Origin: Chryseobacterium sp. 3008163
Lineage (GTDB): Bacteria > Bacteroidota > Bacteroidia > Flavobacteriales > Weeksellaceae
Direction of reading: 5' to 3'
NCBI RefSeq assembly: GCF_003669035.1
Contig: NZ_CP033070.1
Span: forward strand, 2,666,001 to 2,730,000
Length of the DNA: 64,000 nt
How positions within the stretch are numbered: position 1 is the stretch's first letter; each line of letters starts with the position of its first letter. The position numbers and the translations under genes were made by a program. Shown here piece after piece: positions 54,058-63,576 of the stretch. The notes under the pieces are model-generated. The model was given only the letters and a program-made list of their open reading frames with translations, was not told the DNA's origin and searched no databases.

Positions 54058-54213
54058 ATGTTGAAAAACCTTAAAAAATTAGAGCGTTCGAATCTAAAAA
54101 CGATTAAAGGAGGGGATGATCCTAATATTGGTTACTGTCCTGATAGTGGAACCTATATTCCTTGCGATCAACTTTGTCCGAATAGAAGAAATCCTCTTTG
54201 TGCTCTTGGATAA
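54058..54213 (+). CDS. Double-glycine leader peptide (bacteriocin-like)
   Basis: A 51-residue frame from ATG 54058 to TAA 54211-54213. The leader MLKNLKKLERSNLKTIKGG ends in the GG cleavage motif with Leu at the expected spacings, typical of class II bacteriocin and related Bacteroidota peptides exported by peptidase-containing ABC transporters. The core DDPNIGYCPDSGTYIPCDQ then continues to four Cys in all (27, 36, 40, 48), suggesting two disulfides. It has its own promoter-like element and terminator. No transporter or immunity gene is adjacent, so the cognate exporter must be elsewhere. Confidence 0.75.
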   Translation: MLKNLKKLERSNLKTIKGGDDPNIGYCPDSGTYIPCDQLCPNRRNPLCALG

Positions 54214-54220
54214 AAAACAG

Positions 54221-54245
54221 AAAGCCCTTCAATTTGGAGGGCTTT
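54221..54245. terminator. Terminator after the peptide gene
   Basis: AAAGCCCT / AGGGCTTT with a 9-nt loop, followed by TATTATTTT; bidirectional with the AI-2E gene. Confidence 0.8.
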
Positions 54246-54293
54246 ATTATTTTAAGGTAAATTACTCATTACCTGTTGCTTATTTCCAATAAA

Positions 54294-55406
54294 TCAATCC
54301 ATTTCCTTTAATGTGATGTTTTTGGAAATCTTATAGCTTTTCTTTTTCTTATTAGGTTTTTCATCTTCGCCTAAAAGCTTGCCCCAAGGTTGCAACCCAT
54401 CCACTCTTTCGAAAATAATTTTAATGATTGCAATCGCAGGAATACACAAAAACATTCCTGAAATTCCCCAAAGATGTTCACCTAAAAGAATACCGATGAA
54501 AGAAAATAAAGCATTGATCTTTACTTTTGAACCCACTACAAATGGAAGAACGATATTCCCATCAATTGCATGAACGATGACGTAGCCGATGGCAACATAA
54601 ACACAGGTTGAAACAGTTCCCGTTGCAAAAGCGATGAAACATGAAATTAATAATGAAATACAAATTCCGATGTAGGGGATAACGTTTAATAATCCTGTTA
54701 AAACACCTAATAAAATGGCATATTTTACGCCCAAGATAGTGAGAACAATTGTTGTGAGAACAGAAACGATAATCACCTGAAGACACAATCCTATGATATA
54801 TCTTTTTGTCATAATTCTTACCTCAGAAACAACTTCCTGAACGCTCGATTTATGCTTTTCATTGAAAACATTGACAATGAAATTATTTAGAATTCTTCTG
54901 TAGTTTAAGATGAAAATAAAGAATAAGATGAAAAAGGCTAGAAACCCTAAACTTGAAGAAAAAATTCCAAAAGTAAATCCTAAAATCACTCCGGATGAAG
55001 ACAGAAGCTTGCTTAAGCCTTGATCCAAATAGTCAAGTTGTTCATCAATTTTCACATTAAAAGTATGAGAAACCCAAGTCTGAAGATTTTGGAAAACCAG
55101 ATTAAACTGTTTCGTCAGATGCGGAACATCACGACTAAAACTAGAGATTTGAGAACCGAAGAAAAAGATCATTCCTGTCAAAATAACCAACATCATCATC
55201 ACCGAAATAATAGTGGAAATTGATCTTGGAAATCTTAGTTTCTTTTCTAAAAAATTAGCAATCGGCAAAAAAAGCATCGCCATCAAAAACGCCAGAAAGA
55301 AAGGAGCTAAAATGCTTTGTCCTAACTTAATAAGGTAGCCGATTCCGATAATAGAAACAACGGCGAGTGCGAGTTTTAGAAGAAAGGGTAGTTTAAAAAG
55401 GTTCAT
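54294..55406 (-). CDS. AI-2E family permease
   Basis: A 370-residue membrane protein with eight TM segments in the AI-2E/TqsA/PerM pattern (KLGQSILAPFFLAFLMAMLF at the N-terminus, SRDVPHLTKQFNLVFQNLQ in the periplasmic segment, GLLNVIPYIGICISLLISCF and GEHLWGISGMFLCIPAIAII). Members export small molecules or exchange Na+/H+; the true substrate cannot be told. Confidence 0.9.
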   Translation of the reverse strand: MNLFKLPFLLKLALAVVSIIGIGYLIKLGQSILAPFFLAFLMAMLFLPIANFLEKKLRFPRSISTIISVMMMLVILTGMIFFFGSQISSFSRDVPHLTKQFNLVFQNLQTWVSHTFNVKIDEQLDYLDQGLSKLLSSSGVILGFTFGIFSSSLGFLAFFILFFIFILNYRRILNNFIVNVFNEKHKSSVQEVVSEVRIMTKRYIIGLCLQVIIVSVLTTIVLTILGVKYAILLGVLTGLLNVIPYIGICISLLISCFIAFATGTVSTCVYVAIGYVIVHAIDGNIVLPFVVGSKVKINALFSFIGILLGEHLWGISGMFLCIPAIAIIKIIFERVDGLQPWGKLLGEDEKPNKKKKSYKISKNITLKEMD

Positions 55407-55432
55407 GAGGATTTTTTTCTACACATAACAAA

Positions 55433-55456
55433 AACCTCACCGTTTACGATGAGGTT
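55433..55456 (-). terminator. Terminator after lon
   Basis: AACCTCA and TGAGGTT with inner GT/AC pairs; on the minus strand a T-rich tail follows. Confidence 0.7.
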
Positions 55457-55477
55457 ATAAATTTATTAATAAAAATT

Positions 55478-57883
55478 TTATTTTTCGATAGCAAGTTCAA
55501 GAACTTCAGTCATCCAATTCACGTAGTTTACTTTCAGGTTTTTCAGATAATCCTGTTTGATTTCTTCCACATCTTTTCTGTTGGCTTCACAAAGGATTAC
55601 TTCTTTAATTCCTGCTCTTGTTGCGGCAAGAAGTTTTTCTTTAATTCCGCCTACAGGAAGTACTTTTCCTCTCAGGGTAATTTCACCGGTCATTGCCAGA
55701 TGAGGTCTTACTTTTTTATTTCTGAAGGTAGAAACCATTGAAGTCAGCATTGCGATTCCGGCAGAAGGTCCGTCTTTGGGGGTTGCGCCTTCTGGAACAT
55801 GCACGTGAATATTTTTCTTTTCTAAATCATCTTCTGTAATTCCTAAATCTTCGTGTTTAGCTTTAATATATTCTAAAGCAATCGTCGCAGATTCTTTCAT
55901 TACCGTTCCCAGATTTCCGGTCATGGTAAGATTTCCTTTTCCGTTGCTGGTAATGCTTTCAATAAATAAAATGTCACCTCCAACACTTGTCCAAGCCAAT
56001 CCGGTTACTACACCTGGAACGTCTGTTAATTCAGACAAGCTTTTCGGTCTTGGAACTCCTAAAATTTCATCTACTTTTTCGACAGAAATTTTAGCATCAT
56101 ATTCTTTCATCATAGCGGTTTGCAGGGCAACCCAACGAGCAATTCCTGCGATTCTTTTTTCTAAAGATCTCACACCGCTTTCTGAAGTATGTGCTTCAAT
56201 AATATGTTTTAGCTCAGGATTTCCTAATTTGAAAGATTTTGCCGTCAAACCGTTTTCTTCCTGCTGCTTTTTAATTAAATGTCTCTTGGCGATCTCAATT
56301 TTTTCCTCTAAAGTATAACCCGCAATCTGAATGATTTCCATTCTGTCTAAAAGCGGAGTTTGGATCGTTGACAAAGAGTTTGCAGTAGCCAAAAACATCA
56401 CTTTAGACAAATCATACCCCATTTCAAGGAAATTATCATAGAAAGCATTGTTTTGTTCGGGGTCAAGAACTTCAAGCAGCGCTGAACTTGGATCGCCATG
56501 CATTCCTTTTCCTACTTTATCAATTTCGTCTAAAACAATCACAGGATTTGATGTCCCGGATTTTTTAATGGATTGAAGAATTCTTCCTGCCATCGCACCG
56601 ATATAAGTCTTTCTGTGACCACGAATTTCACTTTCGTCATGAAGTCCGCCCAATGAAACACGAACGTATTTTCTACCTAAAGCATCGGCAACCGACTTTC
56701 CAAGAGAGGTTTTACCAACTCCCGGAGGTCCTACCAATAATAAAATTGGGGATTTCATGTTGTTTTTTAATTTTAAAACAGCCATGTGTTCCAAAATTCT
56801 TTTCTTAATATCTTCTAAACCAAAATGAGCTTTATCTAAAACTTTCTCGGCTTTTTCTATATCGAAAGTGTCTTTGGTAAAGGTTTCCCAAGGAAGATCT
56901 GTGAAGAAATCCAAGTAATTTCTCTGAACATTGTAATCGGGAGAATTTGGGTTTTGTCTCTGTAATCTTCCAATTTCTTTTTGGAAATGCTCTTCAACTT
57001 CAGGTTTCCACTTTTTTTCGCTTCCTTTTTTTAATAAATCTTCTACATCGCTTTCCGGACCGCCACCCAACTCATCCTGAATGGTTCTGATCTGCTGGTT
57101 CAGGAAATATTCTCTTTGCTGTTTGTCAAGATCTTTTGAAGTTTTCTGATGGATTTGATTTCTCAATTCCAGCTTTCTGAAATCCTCATGCATCATTTCG
57201 TAACACTTGTTGGCTCTTTCCATGAGGCTTTTTTCCTCCAACAATTTTTGTTTTTCTGCGTAAGGAAAACTTGCATTGGTGCAGATGAAATTTAATAAAT
57301 CATCATTACTGTTGATATTTTTTATCGCAAAATTGGCTGCATTTGGAATATTAGGGTCAAGCTCAATTATTTTTAAGGCTAAATCTTTTACATTTTCCAG
57401 CAAAGCCTCATATTCTTCTTTGTTTTTTGGTTTCGAATCTTTTAGTCTTGTAATTTCAGCTTTAAAATAAGGTTTGCTGCCTGTGATTTTTTTTATTTTA
57501 AATCTGTGGAAACCCTTAGTGATGGCAGTAACGTTTCCTTCAGGAAGTTTAATGATCTTAATGATTTTGGCTAAAGTACCAATCTGGTAAAAATCTTTTT
57601 CCGTAGGCTGCTCAATATCAGAGCTTTTCTGGCTTACGATTCCAATGAAATCGCCATTTTGCTGAGCTTCTTCAAGAAGTTGTATAGAGGTTTTTCTTCC
57701 GGCAGTAATAGGGATGACCACATTCGGGAACATCACCATATTTCTTACAGGAAGTATCGGGAAAATAATCTGTTCAGAGTTTTTTGCGCTTTCGTCAATA
57801 TCAGAAAGATTGATCTCTTCGGCTACAATATCAAATCCGTCGCCCAAGATTTCATCAAAATTTATATCTTCAAATTCTGTCAT
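55478..57883 (-). CDS. lon: ATP-dependent protease La (Lon)
   Basis: Degrades misfolded and regulatory proteins. In 801 residues: the LON substrate domain ([19 protein letters not shown]), Walker [21 protein letters not shown] (about residues 375-394), Walker [16 protein letters not shown], and the protease domain with catalytic Ser in [16 protein letters not shown] (about residue 700) and Lys in [17 protein letters not shown]. Length is typical. A 21-nt perfect palindrome lies immediately before the start. Confidence 0.97.
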   Translation of the reverse strand: MTEFEDINFDEILGDGFDIVAEEINLSDIDESAKNSEQIIFPILPVRNMVMFPNVVIPITAGRKTSIQLLEEAQQNGDFIGIVSQKSSDIEQPTEKDFYQIGTLAKIIKIIKLPEGNVTAITKGFHRFKIKKITGSKPYFKAEITRLKDSKPKNKEEYEALLENVKDLALKIIELDPNIPNAANFAIKNINSNDDLLNFICTNASFPYAEKQKLLEEKSLMERANKCYEMMHEDFRKLELRNQIHQKTSKDLDKQQREYFLNQQIRTIQDELGGGPESDVEDLLKKGSEKKWKPEVEEHFQKEIGRLQRQNPNSPDYNVQRNYLDFFTDLPWETFTKDTFDIEKAEKVLDKAHFGLEDIKKRILEHMAVLKLKNNMKSPILLLVGPPGVGKTSLGKSVADALGRKYVRVSLGGLHDESEIRGHRKTYIGAMAGRILQSIKKSGTSNPVIVLDEIDKVGKGMHGDPSSALLEVLDPEQNNAFYDNFLEMGYDLSKVMFLATANSLSTIQTPLLDRMEIIQIAGYTLEEKIEIAKRHLIKKQQEENGLTAKSFKLGNPELKHIIEAHTSESGVRSLEKRIAGIARWVALQTAMMKEYDAKISVEKVDEILGVPRPKSLSELTDVPGVVTGLAWTSVGGDILFIESITSNGKGNLTMTGNLGTVMKESATIALEYIKAKHEDLGITEDDLEKKNIHVHVPEGATPKDGPSAGIAMLTSMVSTFRNKKVRPHLAMTGEITLRGKVLPVGGIKEKLLAATRAGIKEVILCEANRKDVEEIKQDYLKNLKVNYVNWMTEVLELAIEK

Positions 57884-57890
57884 AATAAGT

Positions 57891-57911
57891 TAAATGACAA
57901 ATTGTCATTTA
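57891..57911 (-). promoter_or_regulatory. Palindromic operator candidate at lon start
   Basis: Arms TAAATGACAA and TTGTCATTTA flank a single central base. The element is 7 bp from the lon ATG, where a repressor could block initiation or elongation. It is not the CIRCE (HrcA) or HAIR (HspR) motif. Function inferred from position and symmetry. Confidence 0.55.
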
Positions 57912-58140
57912 TAGTTTTAATCGTTAAAGGATAAAATCAAAATATGTTGAACAATAGCTTTACATATAATGTGTACGTAATTTTCACAATACTTATGCCA
58001 TTTGTTTTTTGATAAAAAATACGGTCAAAATTTCCATATTATGCGATATTAAATTTTAAAAATTAAAAAACCATCTTATATTTCTGTAATTTCTTAAAAA
58101 TGTGTATTTTCGCACACTGATATAAAACTATATTTATAAA

Positions 58141-60276
58141 ATGGCAATTTTAGGACAGATTAGGAGTAGACCTTGGCTTTTGATGGGAATGATCGCATTG
58201 GCGCTATTGGCGTTTTTGGTAAACCCAGAAAGTCTCGATAAAGTTTTTGGAAAAAATCCTGATATTTTAGGAAAAGTAAATGGTGAGAAGATTACTCGTG
58301 AGGAGTATAATGACCAGCTTTTCGTATTACAGCAGCAGGCTGAGCAACAGCAACAACCAAAAACCGGACTTGAAGAGCAGGCTTGGCAATTGCTTGTGCA
58401 ATCAAAATTGGTAAAGCAGCAATTTGAAAAAATGGGATTTGAAATGACAGACGATTTGTTCTGGAACCAAATTCAGTTTGATCAGATGTTTGCTCAAAAT
58501 CAACAGCTTTTTGACGAAAAAGGTAATTTCAAGCTTCAGGAATTGAAGAAAGAAATTGAAACTCTACAAAATACAAACCCTGAAGGATATGCTCAGTGGT
58601 TGAAAACCAAAAAAACAATCGAATACAGAATCATGGCAAGACAAGTGTTTGCTAATATTTCTACAGGTATTACGACTGGTAAAAAAGAGGCTGAGGAATT
58701 AATGAAAGAAAGAGATCAGTTAGCTGATATCGATTTTGTAAAAGTTGATTACGCTTCTTATCTTCAAAAAAATAAAATCAAAGTTACTACTGAAGATTTA
58801 AAGAAATACATCGACCAGCATCCTATAATGTTCAAAACTGAGCCTAGCAGAAACTTGGGAATTGTATTTTTCCCTTCACAGCCAAGCCCGGCAGATGATG
58901 CAGCGGTATTGAAAGATATTACCAAAGTATTCTCTGTAGGTACAGACGAAAGCGGCGGAAAAGAGAACTTCATGAATACTACAAACGATTCTATGTTTGT
59001 AATGGCAAATTCTGATATTCCTTTCAATAGCCAATATGTTTCAGCTAGCCAAATGCCTCAAGGTTTAAAAGGTAAATTGGAAACTGCTGCGATTGGTCAG
59101 ACTTTTGGTCCATACAAAGAACAAAACTTATATGTTGTTTCTAAATTGATTGATAAGAAAAAAGCTTCAGATTCTGTGACTTCTAGCCATATTCTTATTG
59201 CATATAAAGGAGCTGAAAGATCTACTGCTACAAGAACAAAAGAACAAGCGAAGAAAATTGCAGATAGTTTATTAGCTGGAATAAAAGCTAGTCCTTTAAA
59301 ATTTGGAGAAGATTTAAAATTATCAGACGAGCCTAATGCTGTTGAAAGAAAAGGAAGCGTGGGATGGACTACTTCTCAAAGTCAATTTGCACCTGAATAC
59401 TTAGATTTTTTACGTAAAAACGATGTTGGTAACATTGGTTTAGCTGAAACTTCTTTTGGATATCATATCATAAAAGTTGATGACAAAAAATTAGGTTACA
59501 AAGTAGCGCACTTAGTAAAATCTATCAAGCCTTCTGATGCTACAGAAGCTACAGTTGATAAAAATGCAAGAAGATTCATTCAGCAAATTCAAGGGAAGTC
59601 ATTCAATGATTTTGTTAATATTGCTAAAAAATCAAACTATCAATATTCAAACGCAAAATCGACTAAGAGATTTGACGGTCAGCTACAAGGTTTAGGAACT
59701 GATAAAGATGCTGAAATCATCACTTGGGCATTTGATAAGAAAAGAGAAAAAGGAGATACAGAATTCTTTACAGTAGAAGGAACAGGAGATAAAGTAGTAG
59801 TTTACTTAAACGGAAAACAGGAAAAAGGTCTTGCTGATCCTGAATCTGTAAGAGATCAAATCGAAACTGTTGTTCAGAATAAATTAGCTGCGAAGCAGAT
59901 TTCTGATAAAATAGGTAAGGCTACGAGCCTAGATCAGGTTGCTAAAACTTTTGCTACTACTAAGCAATCTGCGCAGGTTAATTTACTAAACCCATCAGTT
60001 GCAGGAGCAATGGAGCCTAAAGTTGCAGGTGCTGCATTCGGAGTTAAAAAGGGCGCAATTTCTAACGCTATCGAAGGTGGAACAGGAGTTTATGTTTTAG
60101 TTAAAAAGAACGAAACAATCAACAAACAAGCAGGAGATGCTAAACAGTTTACAGAATCTGTTACGCAGAGAAATGCAGGAATGTTTGGTCAGGCTTGGTT
60201 GAAGAGTTTACAAGATAACGCAGACATCGATGATTATAGAATCGAAATCTGGAGCAAGCTTGGAAATCAACAATAA
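58141..60276 (+). CDS. Periplasmic peptidylprolyl isomerase/chaperone (PpiD/SurA-like)
   Basis: A 711-residue protein anchored by an N-terminal TM helix (WLLMGMIALALLAFLVNPE). It has the SurA-N domain (VNGEKITREEYNDQLFVLQQ) and a parvulin PPIase domain in the middle (SSHILIAYKGAERS ... GSVGWTTSQSQFAPEYLDFL, ETSFGYHIIKVDD, about residues 345-450). This fits PpiD, a chaperone for proteins emerging from the Sec translocon. Upstream -7 candidate TATTTTCG at 58105 is weak. A terminator follows. Confidence 0.9.
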   Translation: MAILGQIRSRPWLLMGMIALALLAFLVNPESLDKVFGKNPDILGKVNGEKITREEYNDQLFVLQQQAEQQQQPKTGLEEQAWQLLVQSKLVKQQFEKMGFEMTDDLFWNQIQFDQMFAQNQQLFDEKGNFKLQELKKEIETLQNTNPEGYAQWLKTKKTIEYRIMARQVFANISTGITTGKKEAEELMKERDQLADIDFVKVDYASYLQKNKIKVTTEDLKKYIDQHPIMFKTEPSRNLGIVFFPSQPSPADDAAVLKDITKVFSVGTDESGGKENFMNTTNDSMFVMANSDIPFNSQYVSASQMPQGLKGKLETAAIGQTFGPYKEQNLYVVSKLIDKKKASDSVTSSHILIAYKGAERSTATRTKEQAKKIADSLLAGIKASPLKFGEDLKLSDEPNAVERKGSVGWTTSQSQFAPEYLDFLRKNDVGNIGLAETSFGYHIIKVDDKKLGYKVAHLVKSIKPSDATEATVDKNARRFIQQIQGKSFNDFVNIAKKSNYQYSNAKSTKRFDGQLQGLGTDKDAEIITWAFDKKREKGDTEFFTVEGTGDKVVVYLNGKQEKGLADPESVRDQIETVVQNKLAAKQISDKIGKATSLDQVAKTFATTKQSAQVNLLNPSVAGAMEPKVAGAAFGVKKGAISNAIEGGTGVYVLVKKNETINKQAGDAKQFTESVTQRNAGMFGQAWLKSLQDNADIDDYRIEIWSKLGNQQ

Positions 60277-60298
60277 GATATCTAAAATCAACAATATT

Positions 60299-60325
60299 AA
60301 AAGTGGCAGAGTTTTTGCCACTTTT
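60299..60325 (+). terminator. Terminator after the PpiD-like gene
   Basis: AAAAGTGGCA / TGCCACTTTT, a 10-bp perfect stem followed by an eight-T run. Confidence 0.9.
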
Positions 60326-60374
60326 TTTTGTGTTTAACCCATAGCGATAGAGAAAAACATTAATTTAAATGTAC

Positions 60375-60382
60375 TATATTTG
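60375..60382 (+). promoter_or_regulatory. -7 element of the mlaD gene
   Basis: TATATTTG matches TAnnTTTG, 22 bp before the GTG start. No clear -33. Confidence 0.45.
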
Positions 60383-60404
60383 CTTATTAGAAAAAATATA
60401 AAAA

Positions 60405-61355
60405 GTGAAGTTCAGTAAAGAAATAAAAGCTGGTCTAATAGCGATCTTGGCTGTTGTAGGCTTTGTCGTTTTGTTCCAATTCATGAAAGGCAGAAGCCTT
60501 TTTACTACCGACAATATATTTTACGCTAAATACGATAACGTTGAGGGGCTTACGCAGTCTTCACCGGTTTCTATTAATGGTTTAAAAGTAGGGCAGGTGG
60601 ACAAGATTATACCACAAACATCAAAGGATGGTAAAATTCATTTTATCGTTAAAATTACTGTTGATGATAATTTTCAGTTTTCCAAAAATTCAAATTTGGA
60701 AATCTTTGAACCTAGTTTAATGGGTGGCAAAGAGATGAGAGTGAACTTGTTTTACGGTGGTGCTACTGCAAAAGATGGTGACACATTAAAAGGTGCTTTC
60801 AAATTAGGAATGATGAACAGTCTTTCTTCTCAGGTTGGTCCGGTAAAAGATCAATTACAAACCGTTTTGCACAGAGTTGATTCTTTGATGGTGAATGCCA
60901 ACCAGGTGATGAATGAGCAGAACAGAGAAGAAATCAAAATTTTACTTCACAATCTTAATAAAACTGTTGGCGCTTTAGAAACTACGGCCGGAAGTGTAAA
61001 CAGATTGGTTGGGAATAATGACCCAAAACTTCAAAAAGTTCTCGATGAGGCGAGTCTTACCATGAAAAGTGGGAAAGTTACTTTAGATAAATATGGTAAT
61101 TTAGCTGAAAGCATTGATACGCAAAAACTAAATGCGACTATTGCTAATTTAGATAACACCGTTGGGCAATTAAATAAAGTTGTTTCCGGGATTGACAGAG
61201 GTGAGGGAAGTTTAGGGAAGATCATGAAAGACGATCAGTTATACAATAATCTGAACGCTGCTTCTACAAACCTAAATGCTCTTATTGAAGATTTAAAAGC
61301 TAATCCTAAGAAATACGTTAATTTCTCAGTATTTGGTAAGAACAGTAAAGACTAA
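60405..61355 (+). CDS. MlaD/MCE-family lipid-transport protein
   Basis: The periplasmic MCE-domain partner in a phospholipid-trafficking system. The start is GTG at 60405 (MKFSKEIKAGLIAILAVVGF), giving an N-terminal TM anchor. MCE domain at about residues 35-125 (DNVEGLTQSSPVSINGLKVG). The C-terminal region (about 140-310) is helical with many Asn. Probable partner of the MlaE/MlaF genes at 42-44 kb. Confidence 0.88.
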   Translation: MKFSKEIKAGLIAILAVVGFVVLFQFMKGRSLFTTDNIFYAKYDNVEGLTQSSPVSINGLKVGQVDKIIPQTSKDGKIHFIVKITVDDNFQFSKNSNLEIFEPSLMGGKEMRVNLFYGGATAKDGDTLKGAFKLGMMNSLSSQVGPVKDQLQTVLHRVDSLMVNANQVMNEQNREEIKILLHNLNKTVGALETTAGSVNRLVGNNDPKLQKVLDEASLTMKSGKVTLDKYGNLAESIDTQKLNATIANLDNTVGQLNKVVSGIDRGEGSLGKIMKDDQLYNNLNAASTNLNALIEDLKANPKKYVNFSVFGKNSKD

Positions 61356-61364
61356 TTCATTATT

Positions 61365-62699
61365 ATGCAATATCTTGACAATATTATTTTTCTGATTCTA
61401 TTAGTTGCAGGTTTTGGGTTATTCGGAAAAAGCCTCTTTAAGATTTATAGAAATATTAGATTAGGAAGAGAAATCAACCGCAGCGACAGAAAACCTGAAC
61501 GTTGGAAAACAATGGCTCGTGTAGCAATGGGTCAGAGTAGAATGGTGAAAAGGCCTGTAGCAGGTATTCTTCACCTTTTTGTGTATGTAGGTTTTGTGAT
61601 TATTAATATCGAATTAATCGAAATTATTGTTGATGGGATCTTTGGAACACATAGATTTTTAGCAACGATTTTCGGACATACTTTCTACAATATTTTTACA
61701 GCGACTTTAGAAGTTTTAGCAATACTTGTAATCATTGGGGTTGTGTTATTTTTCATCCGAAGAAATTTCTACGGAGTTAAGCGATTAACGATGAAAGAAC
61801 TTTTCGGGTGGCCAAAAAATGATGCTAATTGGATTTTGATCATTGAGTTTGCCTTAATGATTGCTTTCTTTAGTATGAATTCTTCAGACTTTATCTTACA
61901 ACAGAGAGGAGTTTTAGCAGAACATGGTAGTTTTCCTATCAGTCAAATTACCTTAGTTCCATTTTTAGAAATTTTCAGTTTCGATAGTGGATTTTTAGTT
62001 TTTGTTGAAAGAGCTGCTTGGTGGTTTCACTTTGTGGGAATTTTGTTCTTCATGAACTATCTTTATTATTCTAAACATTTACACATTATTTTAGCATTTC
62101 CAAGTACTTGGTATGCAAATCTAGATTTGTATGGAAAGTTTAATAATTTAGATTCAGTTACAGCTGAGATTAAACTGATGATGGATCCAAATGCTGATCC
62201 TTATGCCGCTCCGGCTGAAGGTACTGTTGCAGAAGCTCCGTCGAAATTTGGCGCAGAGGATGTTTTTGATTTAAATCAGGTTCAACTATTAAATGCTTAT
62301 TCTTGTACAGAATGTGGCCGTTGTACTTCGGTCTGTCCTGCAAATATTACGGGTAAAAAACTGTCTCCAAGATTGATTTTAATGAAAACCAGAGATCGTC
62401 TGGAAGAAGTTGGAAGAAATATTGATAAAAACGGAAAGTTTGAAGATGACGGCAAGAAATTGTTGAACGATTATATCACAAAAGAAGAACTTTGGGCTTG
62501 TACCACTTGTAACGCTTGTACTGAGGCTTGTCCGGTATTGCTTGATCCACTTTCTATCATTTTCGAAATGAGAAGATTCCTAGTAATGGAACAGTCTGCC
62601 GCTCCACAAGAGTTGAATCTGATGATGACCAACGTAGAAAACAATGCTGCACCATGGCAGTATAATCAGGCAGACCGTCTGAATTGGGCAAATGATTAA
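61365..62699 (+). CDS. Membrane-bound 4Fe-4S oxidoreductase subunit
   Basis: A 444-residue protein with four to six TM segments in the N-terminal 240 residues (VKRPVAGILHLFVYVGFVII and others), resembling NarI/HdrE-type quinone-binding domains. The C-terminus has two 4Fe-4S motifs: CTECGRCTSVCPANITGK (about residues 309-320) and CTTCNACTEACPVLLDP (about 378-388). It is followed 74 bp later by a CCG-domain protein, so the pair forms a Hdr-like electron-transfer module. Substrate unknown. Confidence 0.88.
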   Translation: MQYLDNIIFLILLVAGFGLFGKSLFKIYRNIRLGREINRSDRKPERWKTMARVAMGQSRMVKRPVAGILHLFVYVGFVIINIELIEIIVDGIFGTHRFLATIFGHTFYNIFTATLEVLAILVIIGVVLFFIRRNFYGVKRLTMKELFGWPKNDANWILIIEFALMIAFFSMNSSDFILQQRGVLAEHGSFPISQITLVPFLEIFSFDSGFLVFVERAAWWFHFVGILFFMNYLYYSKHLHIILAFPSTWYANLDLYGKFNNLDSVTAEIKLMMDPNADPYAAPAEGTVAEAPSKFGAEDVFDLNQVQLLNAYSCTECGRCTSVCPANITGKKLSPRLILMKTRDRLEEVGRNIDKNGKFEDDGKKLLNDYITKEELWACTTCNACTEACPVLLDPLSIIFEMRRFLVMEQSAAPQELNLMMTNVENNAAPWQYNQADRLNWAND

Positions 62700-62772
62700 T
62701 TATTTGTAAAAACAATTAATTAATTTCCTAAAAATTTAATTCTAATTAATACAAAATACATTTTATAACAAA

Positions 62773-63558
62773 ATGGATTTCACTATAAAAACAATGGCAG
62801 ATTATGCTGCCGAAGGAAAATCACCTGAAGTTTTGTTTTGGGTTGGCTGTGCCGGAAGTTTTGACGACAGAGCAAAAAAAATTACCAAAGCATTCTGTAA
62901 AATTCTGAATAAAATCGGGGTTGAATTTGCCGTTCTCGGACAGGAAGAAAGCTGTACAGGTGACCCCGCAAAAAGAGCAGGGAACGAATTTGTTTTCCAG
63001 ATGATGGCAATGACGAATATTGAAGTTCTGAATGCCTATGATGTTAAAAAAATCGTAACGGCTTGCCCACACTGCTTTAATACACTTAAAAACGAATATC
63101 CAAGTTTAGGAGGAAACTTCGAAGTAATTCATCATACTCAATTTCTAAAACAATTGATGGAAGAAGGAAGATTGAAAATTGAAGGCGGAGCTTTTAAAGG
63201 AAAAAAAATCACATTTCACGATCCTTGTTATCTGGGAAGAGCAAATGGCGAATATGAAGCACCGAGAATGCTTTTAGAAAAGCTAGATGCCGAGTTGGTT
63301 GAGATGAAACGTTGTAAAACGAACGGTCTATGTTGTGGAGCAGGAGGTGCACAGATGTTCAAAGAACCTGAAAAAGGGAATAAAGACATCAACGTTGAAA
63401 GAACTGAAGAAGCACTTTCATTTGAGCCTAAAATCATCGCAACAGGTTGTCCGTTTTGTAACACGATGTTGACGGATGGTGTAAAGCATTTCAATAAAAA
63501 TACTGAAGTAGAAGTAAAAGATATTGTAGAACTTTTGGCGGAAGCTGAGGATTTGTAA
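62773..63558 (+). CDS. CCG-domain iron-sulfur protein (HdrB/GlpC-like)
   Basis: A 261-residue soluble protein with two cysteine-rich CCG-type segments: FWVGCAGSFDDRAK with ESCTGDPAKRAGNEF and TACPHCFNTLKNEYPSLGG, then HDPCYLGRANGEYEAPR with CCGAGGAQMFKEPEKG and ATGCPFCNTMLTDGV. These bind an unusual 4Fe-4S cluster in HdrB-type proteins. It pairs with the upstream membrane subunit. Confidence 0.9.
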   Translation: MDFTIKTMADYAAEGKSPEVLFWVGCAGSFDDRAKKITKAFCKILNKIGVEFAVLGQEESCTGDPAKRAGNEFVFQMMAMTNIEVLNAYDVKKIVTACPHCFNTLKNEYPSLGGNFEVIHHTQFLKQLMEEGRLKIEGGAFKGKKITFHDPCYLGRANGEYEAPRMLLEKLDAELVEMKRCKTNGLCCGAGGAQMFKEPEKGNKDINVERTEEALSFEPKIIATGCPFCNTMLTDGVKHFNKNTEVEVKDIVELLAEAEDL

Positions 63559-63576
63559 CCAAAAACTGTTTTAGTA

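Noticed and set aside
54058..54213. Random small ORF between DoxX and AI-2E genes
   Set aside because: The GG-leader pattern, four Cys, promoter element and terminator make a real peptide more likely than chance.
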